DNA of 64,000 nucleotides from Anisus vortex. Lineage: Eukaryota > Mollusca > Gastropoda > Planorbidae. Below, in pieces: positions 1 through 44,700 of this stretch. The notes below the pieces were generated by a model that saw only the letters and a program-made list of their open reading frames with translations, did not search any database and was not told where the DNA came from. Each line of letters opens with the position of its first letter. The stretch's first letter is position 1. Location of the stretch: contig OX421497.1 in NCBI GenBank assembly GCA_949126835.1, forward strand, positions 18,410,409 to 18,474,408, written 5' to 3'. Position numbers and translations under genes: made by a program.

Positions 1-1328
1 AACTATGCTCTCTAGATTTCATTCTGGTGTCATATGCTTATGTGGGATAGACTTAGTGCAATTACCTTTAGTCATCATGCAATAATAATATTATTCGCTT
101 AAAATTTAGGATTTCTTAGTAATATGTACAATGTTTAGTAATTCAATGTCCTATTTTCTTCTATAAAAAAGTTGTCAACTATCTCTATTTTAAAATCAAA
201 ATAAATGTATCTCACACTCTAACTGATTCATAATTTTATACATAAATTATTTTTTGTTTAGTAAATACAAATATTTAAGCCTAACACATAAGCTATAACA
301 TTTTTTTATATTATATAAAGTTTTTTTGTCTGGCTTTAACCCAAAACATTATTGTTGATGTATACTGGTTGATATTCCTTATAAATTATTTCTGTATTAT
401 TGGCTTCTAATTCCTAATCTATTGGTATTGTTTGGGTACAGTAACAAGACTTTATCTGCATTGTTTCAAAGTCCTATTCTAGAGTCCTGTGGATATTTAA
501 ACTGTGCACCTAGAATTCCACTGTGCTTCACTTTCCCCCACATTGGTGTTACCTGTATAGTTGTACTGATCATAAACAAGAGGGACCCAACTTAGTATAC
601 CTGGCTATGTAGCCTGATGGTGAAGCAACTTATTAGCAAAGATATTTTGAAGTTGTAACTTTGTCATTGAACCAGGCCGGTGGGCGGTTTGATGTGTGCT
701 TCCTGCCACATATGACAATGTAGAAAGTTTAGGAGTTGCTCCTCATGCATTAGCTGACCTTCCCCAGTTTTATATAATGACTTTAGGCGCTCAAAGGGAC
801 TTTGTTTTATATTCTTCAATAGCTTTGACACCCATGGGTAGAGTCAATGTTCCATCAGATCACTTTAACTAGGGTTTGAAAGGTGACACAGTCCATACAA
901 CTTCTTTTTCTAATATGTCGTTTCTCATATACGCACATGTTTTATTCATTTTTTTACTGTGTTCTAGATATTGTTAAAATTAACATACCATTATTTATTT
1001 GAGATCTGTTCCAGCTCTTTATATATATTTGTGCCAAGTAATGGATTCTTTTGCAATATTGTTTTTTTGTATGTAATAGGTGTGGTATTTACAGTTTTTA
1101 ATTTGATCTAAAACTAGCATCATTACTTTGGTTAAGACAGCAAGCACATGCCTCTTTTTCTACTTAGAAGATATATACTGAAATGGCAGTTTTAAAGTGT
1201 ATTGTAAAAGGCTAACTTATTGTTTTAAACATTGTATTTTTAAATCACAACTCAGTTTATTTATCCATAATAATGTTTCATAAATATGTGTGGTATGTTA
1301 ATATTCTTGTATTAACATAATATTTTAG
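1..1328 (+). other. Intron of SPAG17 (5' side), no exon recognised
   Basis: AT-rich sequence without a convincing conserved exon. The missing N-terminal exons of SPAG17 either lie before the window or are too short here to be recognised. Confidence 0.6.
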
Positions 1329-32830
<31,502 letters not shown>

Positions 32831-32939
32831 GTGGATGCTATTCAACTTGTCAAGACATATAAATGAATTCCTATTTTCATTATACTATAGATGTACATTA
32901 TATTTATTACACTGTGCCTGATTTATTATGTACCTTACA

Positions 32940-32945
32940 AATAAA
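32940..32945 (+). promoter_or_regulatory. SPAG17 polyadenylation signal
   Basis: AATAAA 110 nt after the stop codon, the first one downstream. Cleavage would fall about 15-25 nt later. Confidence 0.6.
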
Positions 32946-34770
32946 AAAGTAAAAACAACTAGCCCCTAATTATGAAAAAATTATTTTGACAAAATTGTTC
33001 ATTGTAGCAAAGAAAAAAAAAAATAAATGAACAAATTGTAGACTATTACTTACATTGTAGATTTTAATTCATCGCCATCTCTTTAAAATCTGATTTTGTA
33101 TTGCATAAAAATAGCTAATAATTCAAATACAATTTTCAAATAAAACTATAAATAATTTATTAGTAGATGTATTAGTCTAAAGTTTAATGTTAATAAATTA
33201 TTGACATAAACCTGCGTTGAAGAATTTACAAATATGTGTATAATTGTTTAAGCAGAACATATTTCCTGTGACCTATTCAAAAAATGTTTACTTCATTTAA
33301 TTATATTAGACTCTTGGTATAGGCATGCATAGAAATGAATATATTTTAATATAGCCTACTGGTATTATTAATATTTTATACAAATGAACATTCGAGTTTC
33401 AATGAATGTTAATGTGAGCAACTTTTTTATTATTTAACCTATTACATATTTATCATTGCGTTCAATTAAATAAATATTTCTATAGTGCATATTCCTAATA
33501 TCAGTTTATTAACAATAACTACTGTAACTAAAAATGTAAACTAAAAGGCAACTTTTTTGTATAAAATAAATTTTTATCACAAATGACATTGTTACTTACA
33601 AATTTAATACAAGGTCATACAATAAATATAAAATAAATAAAGTTTTTATGAATAACTAAGTTGTCGCCTTTAAAATTTCTCTCTAGTTCACTTATTATTA
33701 TGAGTCAGCTATCAGCATTATAATAAGAGTAAAAGTAAAAGGCATTTAATTTCATTCATATGATTGATACCATAATCATTTGATTAACTAATTTGCCTAC
33801 TTCTCCTTGACACTTGGGCATTTCAATGTATCTCAGAGGGCAGAGAGACTTAATTGGATGCATGTAACCTTTTCTATATTCTCATGGCTGCTGGATACTC
33901 ATTGATATTCCCATGATGGAATTATTCAAATGCATCTACTAGTCTTCTACGGTTTAAGACTTTCAATGCCTTTTTTTTACAGATGTTTTAAAATGATGTG
34001 TGCTGATGATACTACTAAATAATATATATATAATTCTTATCTTCTCTGTTACTGATGCTTATTCTATACAAAAGATTATTGCTGTCATAAATGGCACAGA
34101 ATTTGGTTGGAGTTGATGGGGTCAGGTATATACAGGGTGAGGGGTATCTAAGCCCTGGGTATAAATACCGGTACTGTGATTTCTTAGAAAAAATTATATT
34201 TAGTGAACAGCTATCAGCTTGGCTTAGGCTGTGGGTATAAATGAGTTATAATTATGTAACTTAAAAAACTATCTATATTATAGTACATCTCATGTGCAAA
34301 TACTATTGATAAAACAGCAAAGAGCAGTAATTTGATAAAACTTTATTGAAGTAACGTCTACTCTGATGATCTGATATAGATATAGTGAATACAATGTTGA
34401 TCAACGTAAAGTGAAGTATAAAATGTAATTTTAATTCCAACAAGTACAGTTACAAACATAGAAATATATCTATTTAGTCAATTGATAAAACCTCCAATGA
34501 GGTCAACAAGTATTCAATAAGTAATTTACAGAGTTGAGCAATACATATGAAACTGTACAAATGTAACTGGGTACACAGACACAACCTTCCCCCACTAGGA
34601 ATTTCGGGAGAATCTGACTAACCCCCATTTTTCCATTCTAAGATCCATCACAGAAAAATACTAGAATATTTTTGGTTAGCCTGGTAAATTCTAATTCTGC
34701 AGTGTGGCAGATTGACTAGTTTAAAAGGAGTATGTGCGATAGCAGAGGTCAAATTTACTATTGTTTATAT

Positions 34771-34850
34771 CACTGAGCTATACATAGATGGAGTGCTCCA
34801 TCACTTAAAATAAAGCATAAAAATGTTGGGGGAAATGCAGACTTTTAACG
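34771..34850. repeat. Solo arm of a foldback repeat
   Basis: CACTGAGCTATACAT, GGAGTGCTCCA and GGGGGAAATGCAGACTTTTA correspond in order to the inverted arms at 45480-45585 and 45850-45966. Confidence 0.6.
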
Positions 34851-35712
34851 TTTATATATATAGATATAAAAAGATCTATAAAAAAGAAAGGATTTAGCCT
34901 CCTTAATAAATTTGTTTGTACCTTTGATACAAGCAGTGACTACAAGTTTCATTCACTTTCACATATCCATATAAGTATAAGCAAGTAAAGAAATTAAACC
35001 AACTTTGATTAGAACAAACCTATACAATAAAAAGTAGGTCATAGTCAAAAGCATACTTTTTATAGATCAGTGCTTAGCACTTTTACTTTTTGTAAGTGCA
35101 CTACTAATTAATATTAGAAAATTATTAAAATTTGTGCACGCTTTTGTGATATTAATTTTTTTCTATCTTAAAGACAACAAATTTCCCTGATTGACATCAA
35201 CATAGGAAAAACAGGAAGAAAAATGTTACTTCTATAAAACTGAGGATCGCATAAATGACGTCTTGACATTTTGCCCTTATCAATATTTTCACTCAAGTCA
35301 AGTGTTCATATTTGAATATTCAAAGCAAGTAATTCAATAATACTTCAGTTCGTCATGATCAAGAGGGCTTTATCAATGCACACAATAATGGAAAAACAAG
35401 TTAAATTTAAAACTTGATTTTGTGGGGATTGAGATGTGGGTAGGCTAATAAAAAATGTGTTGCCCTCTTTACGTCTATAAGCCAAGTTTTAACTTGATGG
35501 GATCATGGAAAGCAGGTGAAAGTTTGATTTTATTTTACCTACCTGTACTGGGGAAGAAAAGAAGGAAGGACTGAGATTGTAAACCTAATAATAAAATTGA
35601 TTAAAAAACAACCCACAGTAATATGGAAAAAAAATATATATGTTAAAGCAATATACACAGAATAAAATGACAAAACAATCAATAATAATGTCAATAGGGA
35701 ATAATAAGAAAC

Positions 35713-35718
35713 TTTATT
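35713..35718 (-). promoter_or_regulatory. Polyadenylation signal of the MIX23-like gene
   Basis: AATAAA on the minus strand 14 nt after the stop codon. It is unusually close to the stop; a further AATAAA lies near 35530. Confidence 0.45.
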
Positions 35719-35731
35719 CGGAACTGTCTTC

Positions 35732-38700
35732 TTAGTCTTCTTCCTTTTCAAATCCATGATAACTACACTTAGCCAATATAATCTGTAGAAAATGGAATTT
35801 ATATAGAGTTAACACATTTGACATTAAGCTAATATAATAAATATAATAATAAGCTATTCATGTATTTAAACTTATATAGGCCTAAGTAAGTGAACACATA
35901 AAATATATTTGATTTTAAAAAAGCGTAGCTAAGCGAAAAAGAGAGTTTTGAGGTTTTCCTAATCTTGTATATCGCTGTGCAATCTATTTTGTTCAAATAA
36001 AAATTTAGATCTATATTGTATTGGTACAACACAGGCTTACTGGTTCTAACTTTTAGTTTATTTTCTTCTTCTTTATTTATTTATCTTTTGTTATATTGGT
36101 CTTTTTTTAAATATTTTTCTCTCTCTTTATTTCTTTTATACTTTTCTTTATTTTAGGTAATGTTTTTAAATAAGAAATATATGGTTTTGTTTTTGACTGA
36201 AGGAAGAAGGATATGTGGTATTATTTGTATTGTTGAACTTTGACTGTTGAGCAATATACCTACTTCAGATATCTTTATACGAAACTCTAATCTGATCACA
36301 GAGGGCAACACAATTGTCTACAATTGCTACAGCCTACCTGATAAAGAACTAGAACTTTACCCAATATATTGAGTAATATGAACAGTTAGTCTCAGAGTTG
36401 GAGATACCTAGATCTCAATGTTAAAGGAGAGGAAATTGAAAAATGGCAAGTGGAAAATAGACTTATACTCCTAAATCAACCAGAAGATACCCCAACTTTT
36501 ACTATAGATTTTGGGTGAATTTAATAACACCAGACTTCACTACCATCAAAATATCCTAAGAAAAATAAAAAGGGAAGTCGCTGACCAACTTACTATATAC
36601 TAGTGACCACAGACCTGTCGTCAACGCCCCCCCCCCCCCCAAAAAAAAAGCTCCACCATTCTAAGATAGCAAAAATAGCAAACGGGAGACAATATCATTT
36701 TCAAAACAGATGACTGACTATGTGTTATGATGTGAAATTTATTAACGCAAAGTGGTTTAGTGGGGCAATATTATTCACCTTATCATGGGTGGAGGTAGAA
36801 AGCCTGGAAGAGTGACTCCCCCTCCAACCCTTTCTCCCCACCTAAAAGGGATGTGTGATATGGAGATGTGTGACATGCTTTTATGGGCAGATTTAATTAA
36901 AATTAATTTAATGGTTTTTAATTATAACGGCCAAACACTATTTTTATTTGTCTGGCCTAACAGATAGATTTTTTATAGGATTAATCTGCCTACCATAAAA
37001 AAGGAAACAAGATCGTTAGAGATGCTTTAAATTTTAAAAATTTAAATAAATAAATAGGCCCTAAATACTCAGGCCTGTACAAACAAACAAGCATTGCATT
37101 ATTAGATATAGGCACAGTAAATCAAAACTGTTTCAAGCAATCATAACTGACTGGTGTAGAACATTCCATGCTTTATATTCATTATATCTAAGCTATCAAG
37201 CTGTTTGAATGTTTTAAACCACTTTACTTTTTTCCATTTTTTATACAGCATCTTTTTCTGGCTATCACTATCAGTTAATATAGCTTGTTTAATTTTTCTT
37301 TCTTGGGCTCTTTCCAGCAGTTTTCCTGGTTTTGGCTCTTTGTTTCTTTTACTAATGTTCGTAGTACTGGGGTCAGAATAGTATTTTTTGGTGTGACCAC
37401 ATGGAATTTCTTTTAGCTGCGACTAACATTATATGTAATTATTGTGTGTAAGCTGTTTTTAGTCTGCCCTGGAATGCTCAACTGTTTTGAGTCTATTTCT
37501 TGTGCAAAACGAGACCAATTTGCTTTCGTATGCTGTCAGAAGGTGTTTCTCTATCTAGTTGATCATCCAATGTTGATTAGAATGGGTCTGTGATTGCTAT
37601 CCACATCATCAATCATTTAAATTGCTCCAAAAGCATTTTTTTATCACACTTAATTCTTGGACTAGTAACCAACAAAACTGGTTCTGTACATTAACCTTAA
37701 AATTAAAGGCCAATTAATGTTTATCAGAATTATCTGTTTTAAACCCTATTGATCTAAATTGTAGAAAAATGACTTTTTTTAAAGCAAAAATTTATTACTT
37801 TTTCTAACCACTAAATTGTTACCTTCATAGCTTTGTCTTTGTATAGCTCCTCTCTTTGCAATTCTTCTTTCGCCAATAAAAGCTTAGAATTGAAAAATGA
37901 AATAAAAAATATATTTAATTACAGGTATTTATTATTAGCCTATCAATATAGCAGATGATTCTACTGTTAATTGAGATTAAACAATACTGCTACATTAAAA
38001 AAAAGTAAATTATAATAGAAAGAGCTATTCAAAAAAATAAAAATTATATTTACAAAATAATTAATTGATAATATATATTTGTATATGTGTTTGTGTATGT
38101 TTGAAAAAGAGAACAAAAAAGTAGATGGGAAGGAAGAAAATCTCATCCCATAACCAGGCCTATGGGAACACCAGTATTAATTGTTGTTTTTTATAAAAAG
38201 GGGGAGGGTGTAAGTTTACCACATCATTGAGTTAAAAAACAATTTTCATTAATTAAAAAGTGCTCATTTTCTTTATCTGTACTGTATTATGTGTGTACAG
38301 CATGTAATAATGGTTTCTCTATTGTAATTGAGATTGTATTGCTAAATCATGTAGAGTTACTGTATTTATTTGGTTTTGGCACAGAGAATATTAGTGTGTA
38401 GATTTATTTATTATGACCTAATATAGTTTCTCATAGTTTCTTAGACTTTCTTGTATGCATTTTCTTTTGCATTCTGAAAGCTTCGGGAAAATCCATTTCT
38501 GGTACTTTCTGCACCAAAATCTACATAAGCAAGTATTAGTGTGGTTTGTGTTGCTGTTGATTTCTGCTATGCTATCAGTGAAGTTGTTTATATTTATATT
38601 GTACATAAAGCATTAAATTCTTTTTTTAACATACATCTATTGGCTTGAGTCATTATTAAAGTCAACGAAAACCTTAATAGACAACAGAATACATCAACTG

Positions 38701-41700
38701 TTAGTTTATATAAACATGTGTGTATGTGTGCGGGTAGTTGTGGTGGGGACGGGAGGGATGGCTCACAGTTCACTGTTGTTCTTAGTTGCTGTCTGGCCTA
38801 ATTAATTAGTAGCTTGGCCGGTCTATGACTGCACAGGATGGGGCCTCATGCGCGGCTTATCAAGGCTTTGATTGGGTGGCGAGTGTCTGGGCTTGCAAAA
38901 GCCACTTATCAATTATGTCTCTACTATTATATTAAGTTATGTTTCTGGGTAGATTTTGTTATAAGGCAACACACGATTCTGTTACATTTGGTGTTGCCAC
39001 AAAGGAACATTCAACAGTATTATACAGAGGTTTTGAGTAGGTTAAAGTGCTTGATAATAAAAACAGAGAAATGTATTGGCATTGTAAAATGTATCAGAAT
39101 TACAAGTGTTCTGCTTATTTAAAGACATTAGATATCTTGTTGTCAGCCATGAAAATGAAGAATATACTCATCAAGGCAACATCGCAACCTCACTCGCTGG
39201 TCTCGCTTATCGCTTTTGTGCTACTTACATGCAGATGACAATGGTGACGTACACAAGCAAATGCCTGAGCTCTTGTCATATTTCTAACACACTTACAGCC
39301 GTGGACGATGACGCGCTGGAAGATGTGCCACTTATGGTCAATGTTTATTTGTTATCAAACCTTGCAATCAACATCTAGCTACAGCTGACAGTATTGCCCT
39401 AACTCAGTAGAAGGCTGGCACTATGGTATCCAGTCATTGTTCCGGTGCCATCATCCTACTCTCTAGACATTCTTGGATGGAATCAGCAAGGATATCAATA
39501 AGCAGAAGGTGATATTCCTACAGGGTATATCTGGAGTCAATCAATCACCAAGAAAGATATCAATAAGCAGAAGGCGATATTCCTACAGGGTATACCTGGA
39601 GTCAATCAATAAGCAGAAGGTGATATTCCTACAAGGTATATCTGGAGTCAATCAATAAGCAGAAGGTGATATTCCTACAAGGTATATCTGGAGTCAATCA
39701 ATAAGCAGAAGGTGATATTCCTACAAGGTATATCTGGAGTCAATCAATAAGCAGAAGGTGATATTCCTACAAGGTATATCTGGAGTCAATCAATAAGCAG
39801 AAGGCGATATTCCTACAGGGTATACCTGGAGTCAATCAATTAGCAGAAGGTGATATTCCTACAAGGTATTTCTGGAGTCAATCAATAAGCAGAAGGTGAT
39901 ATTCCTACAGGGTATACCTGGAGTCAATCAATAAGCAGAAGGTGATATTCCTACAGGGTATACCTGGAGTCAATCAATAAGCAGAAGGTGATATTCCTAC
40001 AAGGTATATCTGGAGTCAATCAATAAGCAGAAGGTGATATTCCTACAGGGTATACCTGGAGTCAATCAATCACCAAGAAAGATATCAATAAGCAGAAGGT
40101 GATATTCCTACAGGGTATACCTGGAGTCAATCAATCACCAAGAAAGATATCAATAAGCAGAAGGTGATATTCCTACAGGGTATATCTGGAGTCAATCAAT
40201 CACCAAGAAAGATATCAATAAGCAGAAGGTGATATTCCTACAGGGTATATCTGGAGTCAATCAATCACCAAGAAAGATATCAATAAGCAGAAGGTGATAT
40301 TCCTACAGGGTATACCTGGAGTCAATCAATAAGCAGAAGGTGATATTCCTACAGGGTATATCTGGAGTCAATCAATCACCAAGAAAGATATCAATAAGCA
40401 GAAGGTGATATTCCTACAGGGTATATCTGGAGTCAATCAATCACCAAGAAAGATATCAATAAGCAGAAGGTGATATTCCTACAGGGTATATCTGGAGTCA
40501 ATCAATCACCAAGAAAGATATCAATAAGCAGAAGGTGATATTCCTACAGGGTATACCTGGAGTCAATCAATCACCAAGAAAGATATCAATAAGCAGAAGG
40601 TGATATTCCTACAGGGTATATCTGGAGTCAATCAATCACCAAGAAAGATATCAATAAGCAGAAGGTGATATTCCTACAGGGTATATCTGGAGTCAATCAA
40701 TCACCAAGAAAGATATCAATAAGCAGAAGGTGATATTCCTACAGGGTATACCTGGAGTCAATCAATCACCAAGAAAGATATCAATAAGCAGAAGGTGATA
40801 TTCCTACAGGGTATATCTGGAGTCAATCAATCACCAAGAAAGATATCAATAAGCAGAAGGTTATATTCCTACAGGGTATATCTGGAGTCAATCAATCACC
40901 AAGAAAGATATCAATAAGCAGAAGGTGATATTCCTACAGGGTATACCTGGAGTCAATCAATCACCAAGAAAGTTGTATTGTGACTTGAATAACTGTGTAG
41001 GACATGCGGTTAATCTTTATTTCCTTTTTTAAGCTCTGATTGTTACCTGACATTACTTGGGGAATGGTAAAAGTTGATTGGCATTGTGCCAGCCATACAA
41101 CTCCATAGTACGCTGTGGCCAAAGAATTTAAGGAAAACTGCTTCTCTGGCCTTTAAGGATCATTATGGTCTGATGGAATTACTTTTTACTGCTTACTTAT
41201 ATGTATACTAGAGATATTTATACTTTATTGGTTCAAAATTATTTGTGTTCATTAGAAAAAGTTGCGCTCTTAAATGTTATAGACTATAGAACTTTCTTAC
41301 TGTATTTTTCTTCTTTATTCTAGTTGTATGCTTTGTCTCTTTCATAAACAGTTAGATGGTATTTTCTATTAAATTACCATAGATTGCAAAGATTAATATA
41401 AATACAAATATTCAGCATGTACTGTAGATTTTAATGATTTAATTGTATGCTGTTGCACAAGTGGCTTGAGAAAATAGTTAACCTTATTTATGGCCTACGT
41501 ATCATTATTGGAATACAAAATAATTATAATAATTTACTTACAAACATTTTTGTATAGTTGATTTCATTTTCATTTGATCTAATATCAATTTCTTTCGAAG
41601 TCTTATTTTGAATAAGCTTTTCTTTATACTTTTCAATGGCTTCAAAGCAAATATTTAATTTTTTTTTTCTATATCCAATTTTTGATGATATCTGAAATTT

Positions 41701-44700
41701 ATACAAACAAAATTAGAGGAAAATGTTGTTAGTCAGCGCATTAAGTTTAATCTTTACCAACATACGACTGCCATACTACTGACAGAGCACCAGCAGTTTA
41801 GAGTTAAACTTATAAGACACTAAATGAAAAGTTACCTCATTTTCCCATGTATTACTATTAGAGGACCCAAAAAAATTACATATTTAACGATCAATAAAAA
41901 AAGCAAATTTTTTTCATATTATTGTAATAAAAAAATATGGATGGCATTTCATATATTATTCAAAGTTTCAAGCTGTATATATTGATAGTAAGATGTTATT
42001 AGTCAAAACAAGGTTTTGAATCGAGTCTTCGATCCAACAATAATTTAATATTTTTAGATATAATCCCTTTAATACATAGAAAATAAGTACCGGAAAAAAA
42101 TAAATATAGTTACAAAATGTATTAAGGCTAGATATAATTAATAGAAAATTATATATATAATACATTCAAAATATTTTTTATAACTTTATCTTTGTAATAT
42201 AACACAGGTGTTTTTCTTGTACATTAAACCCAAAATTTACCTTAAATAAAGCAGATATAGAAGAAAGCAGAAATAGTATTATGAAAATAAGTTTTTCTTA
42301 AATATACACAAAAATATCAGTATTTTTTAATTAAAATAAAAATAGCTTCTATAGCTTACCTCATCAAAAAGGCTTCTATGCATTGCATTTTTGTTTTCTG
42401 AAAATCCTTTAAGAATAATCTCATCAACATTTCTGTCTTTACTTAAGTCCTCCTAAAATGAGAATTTTAAAATCATTTTTTAAACTTTAAATTTACTGTT
42501 AATTTAACCACTGAACAAATATTTTTCAACAAGTCCTAATCACAAAGTGCTAATCAAGAGGATTACACAGTATTTTAATTTACTAGCTGACCAGTGTATT
42601 CATCATCCATACAAAAATTATGTATGTAATTAGGTCAACAATAACAATTAACAACAACACAATGTATAGTATACACCTGCAATAGAAACGTAAAGTCAGA
42701 TAGTGATATACAATTAGTAAAACCTGTAAGCCTGTTCAACACAATGAGGGGGAAAAAACTTAAAGGGGATTTAACTTCATGTTACTTTTTTTTTTTTCAC
42801 ACCTAGTTGTAGTTGACATGTTTTTGTTAAAATTTACACTACAGCTTATATGTATGGGCATACTTTTTTTTTAATTAACAAAGTTAGCTGCATAAAGAAT
42901 ATCAAAACCAATCTTTTGCAGCATGTTTAGAGTAGATATACATAACTTTTGACTTGATCACCTTTAGGCGCTAGGAATCGAAAGTGAATAAATAAAAGGA
43001 CAAATAAAATATGTATAAAAAAAATAATCATAAAATATATGGGTAAGAATAATCAGGTAACTTCATCTTGTTGTTTTTTTTTCAGTTTGATTTCTATAGA
43101 ATGAATTTTCAGTTTAAAGAATATGCCCTAACATGTTATATGTCTGTGTACTTAACAGCAGTAAAGATTTGTACACCAATCTATTCAAATGCTTGACCTT
43201 TAAAACTGGTGCCTTAGAATTAGACCTTATACTTCAAACTTTTTTTTATCAGAATAAGCTTTGTCATATTTTAAATCACAAAATAATTCATTAAAACTAT
43301 AATTGTGAACATACATTCATGAACTAAATGACTGGTTAGAGTGTGTATGTGATTGAATGGTTAGAGTGTGTATGTGATTGAATGGTTAGAGTGTGTATGT
43401 GATTGAATGGTTAGAGTGTGTATGTGATTGAATGGTTAGAGTGTGTATGTGATTGAATGGTTAGAGTGTGTATGTGATTGAATGGTTAGAGTGTGTATGT
43501 GATTGAATGGTTAGAGTGTGTATGTGATTGAATGGTTAGAGTGTGTATGTGATTGAATGGTTAGAGTGTGTATGTGATAGCTACTGAATGCTGTGTTATA
43601 TTAAAGTTGTTTTGTGTTGGTTTTTTATTTAGCGAGTGCAGAGCTTTATGCTATCAGAATGGCAGGTTTTCTGACATTATGACATATATCCTAATCAGAA
43701 AAAAACAACTACAATTGTTTGGGGCTTCAACTACAACGTCTTACGCTATCATTCTGTGTGTGTAATTAAATGCACACTACAATATTTGTGACAACTTCTG
43801 TCGTGGGGTAAGGGAAAGTTTAATAATAAATGGATGGCCTCTTAGTCTTAGTTGATTTAAGTTTAAGTGAGGCTCTCATTACTTTTTATTAATATACTAG
43901 TAGTTATGCCACAGTAATATGAAGAAGAAGACAGATGGAAAGATATTTGAGAGGAGATCTTGCAAACCCTTCAAGTGAAATGATTAAACCCACACAGCCT
44001 GCCCCACCTCACAATATCCAGTCAGAAACAAATTTGGGGTTAATGGACTTTTTTAATTGTAAGTGAATTTTTTTCAAAGCTCAAAATGTTGTGTTTTCTT
44101 TTTACCTTCCTTGGTAAATTTGTCAAAATTTGATGGAAAGCCAGTTTCATTATAATAAAATTTGATGTTATTATTTGTTACCCTCCTAAAAAAGTGAGTT
44201 TTTTTCTCTCTATATGTCTGTTTTTATGAGTAAAAGTGAGTATTTATAAAAGTTATATTTAAGATATAACCGTACTAATATTAATATTATAGCACATGGA
44301 TAGAGTTTACGTCATTAGAATATTTTTGAAAATGGTTTTAAAAAGTTAAGCTTTGAAGTATAAGGGGCCATTTTTTGTCTATTTACTTAGAGATTAGCGC
44401 ACTTTACATTTTTTATTCTATAACATATAATAAAATGTACGTATTTTTTTAATTGTCAGAGAAAAAAACCTTTTTAAACGTTCACGTCTTTTGAATATTT
44501 TTGAAAATTGTATAAAAAAGTCATTCTTTGACGTATAAGGGGCCAATTTTTTTCTATTTACTTAAAGATTAGCATACTTAACATTTTTTATTTTATAACT
44601 CATAAATTTTACCGAGTTTTTAAATTATCAGAGAAAAACTACTTTTATAAATTATTTCCTCTACTTTCTTGTTAAGACGTCAGCCATACGGCCATATGCC

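Larger units (their letters stand above)
33000..35725. other. Intergenic region between convergent genes
   Basis: AT-rich DNA after SPAG17 and before the 3' end of the MIX23-like gene. I see no coding exon. It holds one arm of the foldback repeat described at 45480 (here 34771-34850) and otherwise nothing I can name. Confidence 0.6.

Noticed and set aside
35539..35757. 72-codon minus frame with membrane-like C-terminus as last exon of the MIX23-like gene
   Set aside because: The strong acceptor (ttttctacag, ending at 35783) puts the exon in another frame that stops after 16 residues and completes a MIX23-like C..H end; the long frame is out of phase.
38838..39378. Overlapping 60-94-codon frames as a gene
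   Set aside because: No splice sites, start context or family motif; composition is that of intron DNA.
39473..40970. Coding repeat or CRISPR-like array
   Set aside because: Units of 46 and 65 bp are not codon multiples, there are no unique spacers, and the context is a eukaryotic intron.
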